A stretch of DNA of 64,000 nucleotides from Neobacillus sp. FSL H8-0543 (GTDB taxonomy: Bacteria; Bacillota; Bacilli; Bacillales; Cytobacillaceae): contig NZ_CP151943.1 of assembly GCF_038592905.1 (NCBI RefSeq), positions 4,910,501 to 4,974,500 on the forward strand, given 5' to 3'. Positions 33,903 to 42,793 of the stretch are shown piece after piece. Numbering within the stretch: the stretch's first letter is position 1; each line of letters begins with the position of its first letter. The translations under genes were made by a program, and so were the position numbers. The notes beneath the pieces were generated by a model. It did not search any database. It was not told the DNA's origin and was given only the letters and a program-made list of their open reading frames with translations.

Positions 33903-34005
33903 GTCTTACCTCCTTGAAAACAATTCAGATTCTATTTATAGGCATTCGGAATTTCACTATTCATTTTCCTCATTTCACTAATAAGTATATCAGTTTGGGG
34001 GATTA

Positions 34006-34056
34006 GGGTCAGTCCTTCGGTAGACTTAAGCTTTAACTAACTGAGGGACTGATCCC
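34006..34056. repeat. Palindromic element, family A
   Basis: GGGTCAGTCCTTCGG at the left, ACTTAAGCTTTAACT core, and CTGAGGGACTGATCCC at the right; 51 bp. It stands between the divergent RCC1 gene and the YdcZ-type transporter gene. Confidence 0.8.
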
Positions 34057-34156
34057 AATCTTTCAAAAATAAAGGAATCGGTGTGTTTTTGTTGAACTTA
34101 CTTAATTAGGTGTTTGATTCTCAGAAAGGGCTGGATCAAGTTGAGGTGGTATAGAA

Positions 34157-34609
34157 ATGTACATGATTATTTATTTACTGTTAGCGATTATTGGCGGGAC
34201 TTTCATTGGCGTGCAAGCCGGAATCAATGGTGTGCTGGGAAAAAGGATTGGCATTATCGAAGGTAGTTTTGTTTCGTTTTTTATCGGTACAATTATTCTC
34301 TTATTACTTGCTATTTTCCTAGGGAAAGGAGATTTATTAAAAGTAACAACCGTTCCAAAATGGCAGCTAATTGGTGGAGCACTTGGAGTGGGATATGTAA
34401 CAATTATGGTCGCTGTCGTACCAAAGATTGGAGTAGCTTCAGCGATTACGGCCGTCATTGTTGGACAGTTATTGATCAGTGTAACACTTGATCACTTTGG
34501 GTTCTTTATCAAACAACCGATACCCATTGATTGGTACCGCATTACGGGTTTAGTCCTTTTAGTTATCTCGTTGTTGTTGATATTTAAGGGGAACGGTAAG
34601 TGGTTTTGA
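34157..34609 (+). CDS. YdcZ/DUF606-type DMT-superfamily membrane protein
   Basis: 150 residues with five hydrophobic segments. The motif GTFIGVQAGINGVLGKRIG near the N-terminus and SFVSFFIGTIILLLL are characteristic of the DUF606 family (small DMT transporters). The substrate is unknown. AGGTGG site 7 bp before the ATG. It ends 111 bp before the FAH-family gene, with a small open frame between. Confidence 0.82.
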   Translation: MYMIIYLLLAIIGGTFIGVQAGINGVLGKRIGIIEGSFVSFFIGTIILLLLAIFLGKGDLLKVTTVPKWQLIGGALGVGYVTIMVAVVPKIGVASAITAVIVGQLLISVTLDHFGFFIKQPIPIDWYRITGLVLLVISLLLIFKGNGKWF

Positions 34610-34622
34610 GGGAGTGGGAAAA

Positions 34623-34703
34623 TTGGCACATGATAAAATGATCGAAAAAATCCTACGTGTTAAGAGGTTATTGGTAAAATATTTACATAAAGAACCAAAT
34701 TAA
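34623..34703 (+). CDS. Possible 26-residue basic peptide
   Basis: A TTG at 34623 follows GGGAGTGGG by 5 bp and encodes MAHDKMIEKILRVKRLL and nine further residues, including KYLHKEP. It is amphipathic and basic. It sits between the transporter and FAH-family genes. Coding status is uncertain; no homologue was recognised. Confidence 0.3.
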   Translation: MAHDKMIEKILRVKRLLVKYLHKEPN

Positions 34704-34720
34704 TTTAGGAGGAGTTAAAT

Positions 34721-35698
34721 ATGGGATTACAGGTTGTAAGATTTGAAAAAGATAATAAAGAGCAGTGGGGAGTTGTATCAAATAATAAAATTCTTGTATT
34801 AAAGGATTCCTATTCTTCTTTAGCTCATTTTTTAGAAGAAGGTGTCGAAGCCGCTAGAAAATTAAAAGAACAAGGACAAGGTGAATTTCTTTTATTAAAT
34901 GAAGTGACAATCTTAAGCCCTGTGACCAAACCAGCAAGAATTGTCTGTCAGGGTGCTAATTACTCATCTCATCGTGCTGAAGCTGGAATGGATGAAGCCC
35001 GGCCGCCATTTAATTTGTTTTTTAGTAAAGCAGATAGCACACTTTGTGGTCCATACTCGGAGATTATTCGTCCATCCCATGTTAAACTTTTAGACTATGA
35101 AATTGAGCTAGGGCTAGTTATTGGAACGGAGATTTCTTCATCGGTTGAAGTGACAGAAGAAAACCTTCATCAATATATTGCAGGGCTTGTCATTATGAAT
35201 GATGTTTCTGCTCGAGATGTACAACTCTCTGAGGGGCAATTTTTAAAAGGGAAGAGCTACCGTACTTTTGGACCAACAGGGCCTTTTTTATACTTACTTG
35301 ACAAGGAAGAGGTTCCACTCATTCATAATCTCGAATTAAATTTATGGGTAAATGATGAATTACGCCAATCGGCAAACACGAATCAATTATTATTCAAACC
35401 TTATGAAACTCTAACAGAGCTTTCAGAAATTATGGATCTTTCAAAAGGTGATTTGGTTATTACAGGTACAACTGGCGGAGTAGCACTAAGGCTTACACCA
35501 GAGACAATGGGACAACTATCAAGCCATGTGGTCTCTTACGCTGAGAAAGTAGATTTACTTCTTGAAAGTCAAATAAATAACGGTAGATATCTGAAAGATG
35601 GAGATGTTATTCGTTCTCAAATTAAGAGTAAAGATGGGAAAATTGACCTAGGTGAACAAGTTAATAAAGTGGTTTCTAGTAAAGTAGCCATTTCTTAA
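34721..35698 (+). CDS. Fumarylacetoacetate hydrolase (FAH) family protein
   Basis: 325 residues. The N-terminal region (about 1-75) is followed by the FAH fold with ARIVCQGANYSSHRAEAG, the metal-ligand segment LLDYEIELGLVIG (Glu ligands) and MNDVSARDVQ with its Asp, then SYRTFGPTGPF and GDLVITGT. These are Mg2+-dependent hydrolases or decarboxylases of 2-oxo acids from aromatic or sugar breakdown. AGGAGGAG site 7 bp before ATG. A strong terminator follows. Confidence 0.85.
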   Translation: MGLQVVRFEKDNKEQWGVVSNNKILVLKDSYSSLAHFLEEGVEAARKLKEQGQGEFLLLNEVTILSPVTKPARIVCQGANYSSHRAEAGMDEARPPFNLFFSKADSTLCGPYSEIIRPSHVKLLDYEIELGLVIGTEISSSVEVTEENLHQYIAGLVIMNDVSARDVQLSEGQFLKGKSYRTFGPTGPFLYLLDKEEVPLIHNLELNLWVNDELRQSANTNQLLFKPYETLTELSEIMDLSKGDLVITGTTGGVALRLTPETMGQLSSHVVSYAEKVDLLLESQINNGRYLKDGDVIRSQIKSKDGKIDLGEQVNKVVSSKVAIS

Positions 35699-35719
35699 AA
35701 TTGTATTTGTTCAATACGA

Positions 35720-35760
35720 GGGTGTCCCAAAAGTATAACTTTTAGGGGCACCACTTTTTT
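35720..35760 (+). terminator. Intrinsic terminator after the FAH-family gene
   Basis: GGTGTCCCAAAAGT (35721-35734) pairs with ACTTTTAGGGGCACC (35738-35752), then ACTTTTTTC. Confidence 0.8.
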
Positions 35761-35853
35761 CTGGGTCTTTCTATAAAATTTGTCTGTTGATTTCTACTCT
35801 AGGCGCTTCGCTTTTTATTGAGCGATCCGGGGGGGGGCGAAGAAAGAAGGTTT

Positions 35854-36550
35854 CATCGACCGAAGTCGTAGTAGGACCGTTTGTTCGGTCGATAAGAGAA
35901 GGTTACATCGACCGAAAACGTAGTAGGACCGTTCGTTCGGTCGATGAGAGAAGGTTTCATCGACCGAAGTCGTAGTAGGACCATGCGTTCGGTCGATGAG
36001 AGAAGGTTTCATCGACCGAACTCGGAGTAGGACCGTTCGTTCGGTCGATGAGAGAAGGTTTCATCGACCGAAAACGTAGTAGGACCATGCGTTCGGTCGA
36101 TGAGAGAAGGTTTCATCGACCGAAAACGTAGTAGGACCATGCGTTCGGTCGATGAGAGAAGGTTTCATCGACCGAAATCGTAGTAGGACCGTTCGTTCGG
36201 TCGATGAGAGAAGGTTCCATCGACCGAAATCGTAGTAGGACCATGCGTTCGGTCGATGAGAGAAGGTTTCATCGACCGAAAACGTAGTAGGACCATGCGT
36301 TCGGTCGATGAGAGAAGGTTTCATCGACCGAAAACGTAGTAGGACCGTTCGTTCGGTCGATGAGAGAAGGTTCCATCGACCGAAATCGTAGTAGGACCAT
36401 GCGTTCGGTCGATGAGAGAAGGTTTCATCGACCGAAAAAGTAGTAGGACCGTTCGTTCGGTCGATGAAAGAAGGTCCCATCGACCGAAGTCGTAGTAGGA
36501 CCGTGTGTTCGGTCGATGAAAGAAGGTTCCAACAACCGAAATCGGTGAAT
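35854..36550. repeat. Tandem array of 52-bp palindromic units (13 full copies plus a partial)
   Basis: Units begin with CATCGACCGAA at 35854 and then every 52 bp (35906, 35958, ... 36478), with a decayed start at 36530. Each unit has 11-bp arms CATCGACCGAA and TTCGGTCGATG around a 19-nt middle, and a GAGAAGGTTT spacer. Variation is limited to two short sites (AAACG, AGTCG, AATCG and similar; CCATGCG or CCGTTCG). A run of nine G's (35829-35837) precedes the array. No cas genes lie nearby and the spacers are near-identical, so it is not CRISPR. Confidence 0.92.
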
Positions 36551-36651
36551 CGATTCCGAAGGCAACTGTGTCCCGAATCAAGGATGCATTCAGCGGGGAA
36601 ATTACCTGCCTGATTTTTACGATTAGTATCCATTTTCTCACTAAACATCAT

Positions 36652-36701
36652 ACAAAAAAACTGAGTCAAAAGGGCCGTCAGTTAACGACCTTTTGACTCA
36701 G
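36652..36701 (-). terminator. Terminator of the HxlR-type gene (minus strand)
   Basis: Arms CTGAGTCAAAAGG (36661-36673) and CCTTTTGACTCAG (36689-36701), perfect over 13 bp; on the minus strand a run of seven T's follows. Confidence 0.85.
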
Positions 36702-36781
36702 CATCAACCTCTTGTTCTTACATAACTGAACCTCTCATGACTAAAGTCACTAGTGTCCTCGGCTATCCCAAAAAAAATAAA

Positions 36782-37120
36782 TTAATGCTTAACAGTCTCT
36801 ATTCTTCTTGTGATATGCTTTGTCCCCCACTCATGCATTGCTTCCAAAATAGGCTTCAATGTCATTCCATACTCAGTTATTGAATACTCAACTTTTGGTG
36901 GGATTTGAGGATATACTTCCCGACTTATCAGCCCTTCTTCTTCTAATTCTCGTAATTGATTGGTTAGCATTTTGGGTGTAATACCTACTAGTGCTTTTTT
37001 TAATTCACCATATCGCATTGTACCCTCCGACATTAGAAATAATAAGATAGTTGGCTTCCATTTTCCAACTAGGATTGAAAGAGCACCTTGTAATTTACAG
37101 TGATTTGGTTGTATTTTCAT
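36782..37120 (-). CDS. HxlR-family winged-helix regulator
   Basis: 112 residues. The HxlR pattern is clear: CKLQGALSILVGKWKPTILL, RYGELKKALVGITPKMLTNQLR and EYSITEYGMTLKPILEAMHEWG, with an N-terminal Cys (CKL) that could act as a redox or electrophile sensor. I use the ATG at 37120, which follows GGAGG; the ATG at 37132 overlaps that site. It is divergent from the pirin gene, with about 110 bp between, and very likely controls it. Confidence 0.9.
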   Translation of the reverse strand: MKIQPNHCKLQGALSILVGKWKPTILLFLMSEGTMRYGELKKALVGITPKMLTNQLRELEEEGLISREVYPQIPPKVEYSITEYGMTLKPILEAMHEWGTKHITRRIETVKH

Positions 37121-37232
37121 GTTAACCTCCATTAGTATCTTTTTGTATACTATATCACTCTAAAGTGCATACTTACAAAATTAATTTTAATAATTTATAA
37201 TGATTCTAATAGTTAAAAAAGGGGATGGAAAT

Positions 37233-38075
37233 ATGAAACTTCGTGAAATAAAAAAAATATGGACGGTAAACGAACAAAAAGTTAGTCCTATTCATACCGC
37301 TGGACCAGTTCTAGCTCCTGGAAATTGGATGGATTATGACCCGTTTTTATTATTAATGGAAGATAAATTTGAAAAAGGAGCATTTGATGTACATCCTCAT
37401 CGTGGTATAGAGACCCTAACATATATCATCGATGGAAGAATTCAACATTATGACAATGCTACTGGTGCGGGAGGGATTCTAGAAAAGGGTGACCTGCAAT
37501 TTATGACTGCCGGTAGAGGGGTTCTTCATAACGAATCACCACTTGATGGTGAAAAAGTTCATCTTCTTCAACTTTGGGTTAACTTACCAGGTAAATTTAA
37601 AATGGTAAAACCTCGTTATCAAAATATGCATGCAAAAGACATGCCTGTTCGTGAGGAGAATGGTGCTTTAATTAGGGTATATTCAGGTTCGTCAGGAGAT
37701 ATTGTATCAAATACACTGAATTACGCACCTGTTACATTTGTAGAAATCGTTTTAGAAAAAGGATCATCCGCTATTCAGGATCTTCCCGGTACTTATAATG
37801 GCTATATTTATGTATTAGAAGGAAGTGGCACATTCGGAGAAAATAAAGTCGAAGCAAAAAAAGGGCAAGCGATGTGGATTGGTTCTGCAGATGAAGAGAG
37901 TAGCAGTGGTATCCAGTTATTAGCAAACGAAAATTTACGACTTGTTCTGTTTGCAGGTGAGCCTATCAAAGAACCTGTAGTAGCATATGGACCTTTCGTA
38001 ATGAATACAGAAGAAGAAATACGACAGGCATATCAGGATTATCATGCGGGTAAATTCGAAACTTTAGAAGATTAA
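37233..38075 (+). CDS. Pirin-family bicupin protein
   Basis: 280 residues. The N-terminal cupin has HPHRGIETLTYI with two metal-ligand histidines, and QFMTAGRGVLHNES with the third His and Glu, as in pirins and YhhW-type quercetinases. The C-terminal cupin is about residues 170-260. These are Fe2+-dependent proteins with quercetinase or redox-sensing roles. Start ATG at 37233 after GGGGATGG; ATG/GTG upstream at 37200 lacks a site. Divergent HxlR regulator next to it suggests induction by quinones or other electrophiles. Confidence 0.9.
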   Translation: MKLREIKKIWTVNEQKVSPIHTAGPVLAPGNWMDYDPFLLLMEDKFEKGAFDVHPHRGIETLTYIIDGRIQHYDNATGAGGILEKGDLQFMTAGRGVLHNESPLDGEKVHLLQLWVNLPGKFKMVKPRYQNMHAKDMPVREENGALIRVYSGSSGDIVSNTLNYAPVTFVEIVLEKGSSAIQDLPGTYNGYIYVLEGSGTFGENKVEAKKGQAMWIGSADEESSSGIQLLANENLRLVLFAGEPIKEPVVAYGPFVMNTEEEIRQAYQDYHAGKFETLED

Positions 38076-38118
38076 GGAATTTACCGAAATAGTTATTCTG
38101 AATTTGATTATGGTCTAA

Positions 38119-38167
38119 GGGTCATTCCCCCGGTAAACTAAAGCTTTAGCACACCGAGGAATGACCC
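38119..38167. repeat. Palindromic element, family A (complete)
   Basis: GGGTCATTCCCCCGG at the left, AAACTAAAGCTTTAG core, CCGAGGAATGACCC at the right; 43 bp after the pirin gene. The TT in CATTCC is matched by AA in GGAATG, a compensatory pair relative to the CAGTCC/GGACTG copies. Confidence 0.88.
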
Positions 38168-38188
38168 TAGTATTCTAAATTAAAGAAC

Positions 38189-38240
38189 AAGGCGCCAGGC
38201 TCCATCCAGATATTGGATGATGTCTGGCGCCTTTATTATT
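38189..38240 (+). terminator. Palindrome with GCGCCAGG arms (terminator-like, family B)
   Basis: AAGGCGCCAG (38189-38198) and CTGGCGCCTT (38224-38233) with an inner CATCCA/TGGATG pair, followed by TATTATT. It shares its design with 6710-6756. 38241-38466 holds no recognisable gene; it must contain the promoter of the bacteriocin gene. Confidence 0.7.
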
Positions 38241-38466
38241 TGTCAACCATCAGTGCTTCCTTTTATGAAGCAATATTTTAGGGTAGTTTCAACGTAAAAT
38301 AGGCACTTAATTCAGTGGCAATGACCTAACTTGAATCATAATTTGTTGAAGAGAGTACACGTGGTATCTGCTGGTTTCATTTACGCAAAACGACAAATTA
38401 CCTTCGTTCTACTCTCCTTTTAGGTGTCGGTTTAACCTGATTATTAAATAGAAAGGGGAGGAAAAA

Positions 38467-38715
38467 ATGCATAATTTTCAAAATGACCTACAAATGTTGG
38501 GAATGGGTAATTACCAAGTTGGTGAAATGAATTATATGGATCCTCAGAACCAAGATATGCGCCAGTTTGGATTTGGCCGTTGTGGGGGATTTGGTCGTTG
38601 TGGAGGATTTGGTCGTTGTGGAGGCTTTCATCATTGCGGAGGATTTCACCGTTGCGGTTTTAGCTGTTTTAGCTGTTTCTCCTGCTTTAGCTGTTCCAAC
38701 TGTTGGGGTTGGTAG
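38467..38715 (+). CDS. Heterocycloanthracin/sonorensin-family bacteriocin precursor (TOMM)
   Basis: 82 residues. Leader of about 37 residues (MHNFQNDLQMLGMGNYQ and more) resembles the B_an_ocin leaders, and a Gly/Cys-rich core begins near residue 38. The core contains three copies of FGRCGG, then FHHCGG, FHRCG, four copies of FSC and SNCWGW: ten Cys and five Ser that could be cyclised to thiazoles and oxazoles. GGGGAGG precedes the ATG. It is followed by a hairpin terminator and then by the TOMM maturation genes, which confirms the assignment. The core pattern differs from the plain CGG and CWSC repeats of known members as I remember them. Confidence 0.9.
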   Translation: MHNFQNDLQMLGMGNYQVGEMNYMDPQNQDMRQFGFGRCGGFGRCGGFGRCGGFHHCGGFHRCGFSCFSCFSCFSCSNCWGW

Positions 38716-38749
38716 TTTTTCAAAAAAATTTGGTTATTTTATGAATAGC

Positions 38750-38790
38750 AAGTGCTCCTGTATGAGTGTCACAGGGGCACTTCTTTTTTG
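38750..38790 (+). terminator. Terminator between precursor and maturation genes
   Basis: AAGTGCTCCTGT (38750-38761) pairs with ACAGGGGCACTT (38771-38782) with one G-U, followed by CTTTTTTGG. It would let the precursor be expressed above its enzymes by partial read-through. Confidence 0.8.
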
Positions 38791-38868
38791 GTTTGTCATA
38801 ATGGACAAATAAAAGTACATAAAATGATAATGGATATTTAGGAATGATTAGAATGAAGGAGGAGCTGA

Positions 38869-40830
38869 ATGACGAAACTTAACTCGTCCACACGTCTGAA
38901 GGTAAAAAGGGATACATTTTATTTACCTGATCAAGAAGGAGGTGCGTATTTTAGAAATAATAGAAGCTCATTCCGTATGAAAGGAGGTACAATCTATCAG
39001 TGGGTTGAAAAGCTGATGCCGATGTTCAATGGGGAGCAAACATTAGGTGCCTTGACAGAGGGTTTAACGCCACCGTATCGAAACAGGGTATATGAGATTG
39101 GAGAAACGTTGTACAAGAATGGTTTTGTTCGAGATGCCAGTCAAGATACTCCCCATCAATTAAAAGCAAAAGTGCTCGAAAAGTATGCGTCACAAATTGA
39201 ATTTATTGAAAATTTTGTAGATTCTGGTGCGTACCGCTTACAAGAATACCGTCAGGCTAAAGTTCTGGCTGTTGGCTCTGGTCCCATGCTCGTTTCATTA
39301 GCTAGTGCATTAATCGAATCGGGACTTCCTAAATTCCATTTGATGATAACGGGATCAATACCTACAAATCGAATGCGGATCAATGAGCTGGTGAAGATTG
39401 CCAAAAAGGCTGACTCCGATATGGAGGTACAGGAGTTACCATTTGAAAAAGGGGGAGAAAGAAATTTTTGGAAAAAATCCATACAGCCCTATGATGCGAT
39501 TCTGTATGTCTCGCAGGATGGAAATGTAAATGAACTAAGGAATCTTAATTTAGTTTGCAAAGAGGAAAGGAAGATATTTCTCCCCGCCATATATTTAGAC
39601 CAAGTGGGGCTTGCAGGTCCATTGGTTCATCCGGAATCAGAGGGATGCTGGGAGTCCGCATGGCGTCGCATCCATCAATCGGCATTGCAAGATGATCGGC
39701 AGCTACAAACTTACTCTTCAACAGCCGGATCGATTCTGGCGAATATCACTGTATTCGAATTTTTCAAAAAGGCTACAGGTATTACAGGTTCAAATCAGAG
39801 TAATCAAATTTATCTGCTTAATCTTGAAACACTGGAAGGCGACTGGTTATCATTCATCATCCATCCGTTGGCTACATCTAGAAGTGTTACGCCTAGACTG
39901 GTTGAAAATCTTGAAGTAAGGCTCAATCAGGAATCGGACAGAAAAGACCAGCCGAGTAACCTTTTGGAATATTTCAGTCTGTTAACTTCCGAAGAGATTG
40001 GGATTTTCCATACGTGGGAGGAACGTGATTTGACACAGCTTCCTCTTTCACAATGCTATGTTCAAGCAGCTAACATAGTGTCCGATGGACCGGTAGAACT
40101 TCTGCCAGAAGTTGTCTGTGCCGGTCTAACACATGAGGAAGCAAAAAGAGAGGCCGGTCTGACGGGCATTGAAATGTATGTTTCACAAATGATTGATTCG
40201 AATGTTGTGGAATTCAGAAATCAGAAAGATCATGTGGGTGCAAACATACCAGAGGGATTTATCGGCATCGGTGCAGGGGAAACAATCGAAGAGGCTGTTT
40301 GTCGAGGGCTGCAAGTATTTTTAGATGAGGAATTGAGAAAAAGAAAGGTTGATCAACTGAACAAGATTTTTCATGTACAGCTAGGATCAATCGAAGATCG
40401 CCACTGCAGAGTTTATTTAAATGGCCTGACTACCTTGAATGGTTCTCCGACAATCGGACTGAAAGAGGATATACTGGGCTTCCCCGTAATAGGGGTATGG
40501 TCGAATGGCCGTTGGTACACTAGGTCAGGTTTAAATAGAACGTTGGCCTTACGAAATGCATTACAACTAGCGCTTTTGGATACTCAAAGCCAGGTGAATT
40601 CCAAAGTTAGGCAAGACATGGAATCAGTGGTTTTTCTTGAAAAAAAGGAAACCCAGCTCGAAATCCCCTTTGGTGATGAAATGACCCAATTGGAACTATT
40701 ACAGTCTTCCATTCAGGTTCTGAACCAAAATAGCAAAAGGCTGTTCGTTTATGATCTTGCGTTCGAACCTTTTTTAACACAGGAACTGGCAGGGGTGTTT
40801 GGAGTGCAGGTACGAGAGGAGGGATCCTAA
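38869..40830 (+). CDS. Thiazole-containing bacteriocin maturation protein (ocin ThiF-like)
   Basis: 653 residues. Its opening (KRDTFYLPDQEGGAYFRNN, then LGALTEGLTPPYRNRVYEI) matches the family named putative thiazole-containing bacteriocin maturation protein. The N-terminal part resembles a peptide-clamp (RiPP recognition) region and the middle has a Rossmann-like segment VLAVGSGPMLVSLASAL (about residues 132-148). It probably binds the leader and presents the core to the cyclodehydratase. GGAGGAGCTG precedes the ATG. Its stop overlaps the next start (TAATG), so both are translated in a coupled way. Confidence 0.85.
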   Translation: MTKLNSSTRLKVKRDTFYLPDQEGGAYFRNNRSSFRMKGGTIYQWVEKLMPMFNGEQTLGALTEGLTPPYRNRVYEIGETLYKNGFVRDASQDTPHQLKAKVLEKYASQIEFIENFVDSGAYRLQEYRQAKVLAVGSGPMLVSLASALIESGLPKFHLMITGSIPTNRMRINELVKIAKKADSDMEVQELPFEKGGERNFWKKSIQPYDAILYVSQDGNVNELRNLNLVCKEERKIFLPAIYLDQVGLAGPLVHPESEGCWESAWRRIHQSALQDDRQLQTYSSTAGSILANITVFEFFKKATGITGSNQSNQIYLLNLETLEGDWLSFIIHPLATSRSVTPRLVENLEVRLNQESDRKDQPSNLLEYFSLLTSEEIGIFHTWEERDLTQLPLSQCYVQAANIVSDGPVELLPEVVCAGLTHEEAKREAGLTGIEMYVSQMIDSNVVEFRNQKDHVGANIPEGFIGIGAGETIEEAVCRGLQVFLDEELRKRKVDQLNKIFHVQLGSIEDRHCRVYLNGLTTLNGSPTIGLKEDILGFPVIGVWSNGRWYTRSGLNRTLALRNALQLALLDTQSQVNSKVRQDMESVVFLEKKETQLEIPFGDEMTQLELLQSSIQVLNQNSKRLFVYDLAFEPFLTQELAGVFGVQVREEGS

Positions 40831-42770
40831 TGACTGCCAATATTCTAATTGTCGGACAGGGGTTATTAGCGGATATTGTCTATAATCAATTGTCTGTTAA
40901 TTATCTTGTAAAGCGTCAAAAAATAGTAGAAGTGGTTTCAATAGAAACAGAATTAGCTTTGGTGCTGCACGATGCCTGGCATCCATCGGTTCTTCAAAAA
41001 GCGGAAAAAAGATTCAGGGCCAAAGGTATTCCGTGGCTTCGGGGTTTCGTTTCGTTTGGGGAGGGAATTATTGGTCCCTTCGTACGTCCATATACACCAG
41101 GATGTTCTCACTGTGCTGACATGCGGCGCATGATAGCCAGTCCCGATCGTCAAGAAATGTGGAAGTTGCAGGGGAGAATGGCAGCCAGAGAAGGTGTACT
41201 GCGAGATGCTTGGGCATCAAGAACAGCACTATTTCAAATGGCAACCTTGATAGGTAACGAAGTGCAGAGAATTTTTCAAGGACAATCCAGTCATTTAGAA
41301 GAAAGAGTGTTTATTACAAACTTAAGAACGTTAACGAACTCTAGTCATCTTTTCTTACCTGACCCATTGTGCCCGATGTGCAGTTCATTACCTGATGACA
41401 GAGCAGAATTAGCTCAAATTAGGTTAGAATCTAGTCCTAAAATAACTGGTGGTGGTTATCGCTGCCGTTCGATGGATGAATTAAAGACAGTGCTAGTCAA
41501 AGATTATCTCGATTATCGTACTGGTGTCATGAATGGGAAAATGCAGGATTTCACGTTGCCATTTGCTGATGTTTTAGTGAACATGCCACTGTTTGGAGCG
41601 GATGAGGGAGTAGGAGGAAGGTCTAATTCGTATGAAATGAGTGAGCTAACAGCCATTTTGGAAGGTTTGGAGCGATATTGCGGAGTTGAACCTCGAGGCA
41701 AAAGGAAGGTTGTACGTGATAGTTATCATAATCTAGAGAATACAGCACTAAATCCTGAATGCGTAGGTTTACATGAAAAGAATCAATATGAAAAGCCTCA
41801 TTTTCCGTTTAAACGGTTTCATCCTGATGAACCAATGAATTGGGTCTGGGGCTATTCGTTCTTACAAGAACGTCCTATTCTGATTCCGGAGTTACTCGCC
41901 TATTACAGTTTGGGCTGTGAGGAAGGCTTTGTTTATGAAACCTCCAACGGATGTGCAATAGGGGGTAGTTTAGAGGAAGCCATTTTTCATGCAATTATGG
42001 AGGTCGTCGAACGAGATTCATTCTTGTTAACCTGGTATGCCAGGCTCCCTCTCCCGCGTCTTGATCTTAGTTCTGCTAACGATAAAGAAATACAGCTGAT
42101 GGTCGACCGTATACGTGAGGTGGCGGGATACGACCTTTATTTTTATAATTCAACAATGGAACATGAGATTCCAAGCGTTTGGGCAGTGGCCAAAAACAGA
42201 AAATCCAAGGGTTTAAATCTCATTTGTGCTGCCGGAGCTAACCCTGATCCTATAAGGGCTGTAAAAAGCACGATTTACGAGCTTGCGGGAATGATGTTTA
42301 TGCATGACGAAAAATTGGAGGACAACCGACAGAAATATGAGGCGATGTTACAAGATCCGTTCGCTGTAGGTACCATGGAGGATCATGGCATGCTATATGG
42401 TCTGCGAGAAGCAGAGGAACGACTGAATTTTTTATTGGATGATCAACGTCCTTTACGTACGTTTGCTGAGGAATTTAAGCAGCCGCCGGCAAATACTGAT
42501 TTGAAGGATGATCTTCAGAATATTCTTAATAGGTTCCGACGTTTAAACCTTGAAGTCATCGTAGTTGACCAAACAACACCTATAACGAAACGGAACGGAT
42601 TATTCTGTGTAAAGGTATTGATTCCTGGAATGCTACCGATAACATTTGGACATCACCTTACCCGGGTGAATGGGCTGGAGAGGGTACTCAAGGTACCCAT
42701 GCAACTAGGGTTTACGAAGGTGCCATTATCGTATGAACAGCTTAATCCCTATCCCCATCCGTTCCCATAA
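40830..42770 (+). CDS. Fused TOMM cyclodehydratase with YcaO domain
   Basis: 646 residues. The N-terminal C-protein part (about 1-215) has two Cys pairs, CSHC (about 92) and CPMC (about 181), for a structural zinc. The C-terminal YcaO domain has ELTAILEGLERYCG and SLEEAIFHAIMEVVERDSFL (ATP and Mg2+ binding) and ends in the proline-rich tail NPYPHPFP, a hallmark of azoline-forming YcaO enzymes. It uses ATP to convert Cys and Ser/Thr into azolines. Start overlaps the previous stop; the SagB gene follows after 23 bp. Confidence 0.92.
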   Translation: MTANILIVGQGLLADIVYNQLSVNYLVKRQKIVEVVSIETELALVLHDAWHPSVLQKAEKRFRAKGIPWLRGFVSFGEGIIGPFVRPYTPGCSHCADMRRMIASPDRQEMWKLQGRMAAREGVLRDAWASRTALFQMATLIGNEVQRIFQGQSSHLEERVFITNLRTLTNSSHLFLPDPLCPMCSSLPDDRAELAQIRLESSPKITGGGYRCRSMDELKTVLVKDYLDYRTGVMNGKMQDFTLPFADVLVNMPLFGADEGVGGRSNSYEMSELTAILEGLERYCGVEPRGKRKVVRDSYHNLENTALNPECVGLHEKNQYEKPHFPFKRFHPDEPMNWVWGYSFLQERPILIPELLAYYSLGCEEGFVYETSNGCAIGGSLEEAIFHAIMEVVERDSFLLTWYARLPLPRLDLSSANDKEIQLMVDRIREVAGYDLYFYNSTMEHEIPSVWAVAKNRKSKGLNLICAAGANPDPIRAVKSTIYELAGMMFMHDEKLEDNRQKYEAMLQDPFAVGTMEDHGMLYGLREAEERLNFLLDDQRPLRTFAEEFKQPPANTDLKDDLQNILNRFRRLNLEVIVVDQTTPITKRNGLFCVKVLIPGMLPITFGHHLTRVNGLERVLKVPMQLGFTKVPLSYEQLNPYPHPFP

Positions 42771-42793
42771 TTGAAGAGTAGGAGGACTTAAGA

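Noticed and set aside
35854..36550. CRISPR array
   Set aside because: Units are 52 bp with near-identical content throughout; there are no unique spacers and no cas genes nearby.
36061..36669. Minus-strand protein of about 200 residues across the palindromic array
   Set aside because: It is the translation of the repeat itself (52-residue period) with no ribosome site and no domain; a second minus-strand frame is open as well.
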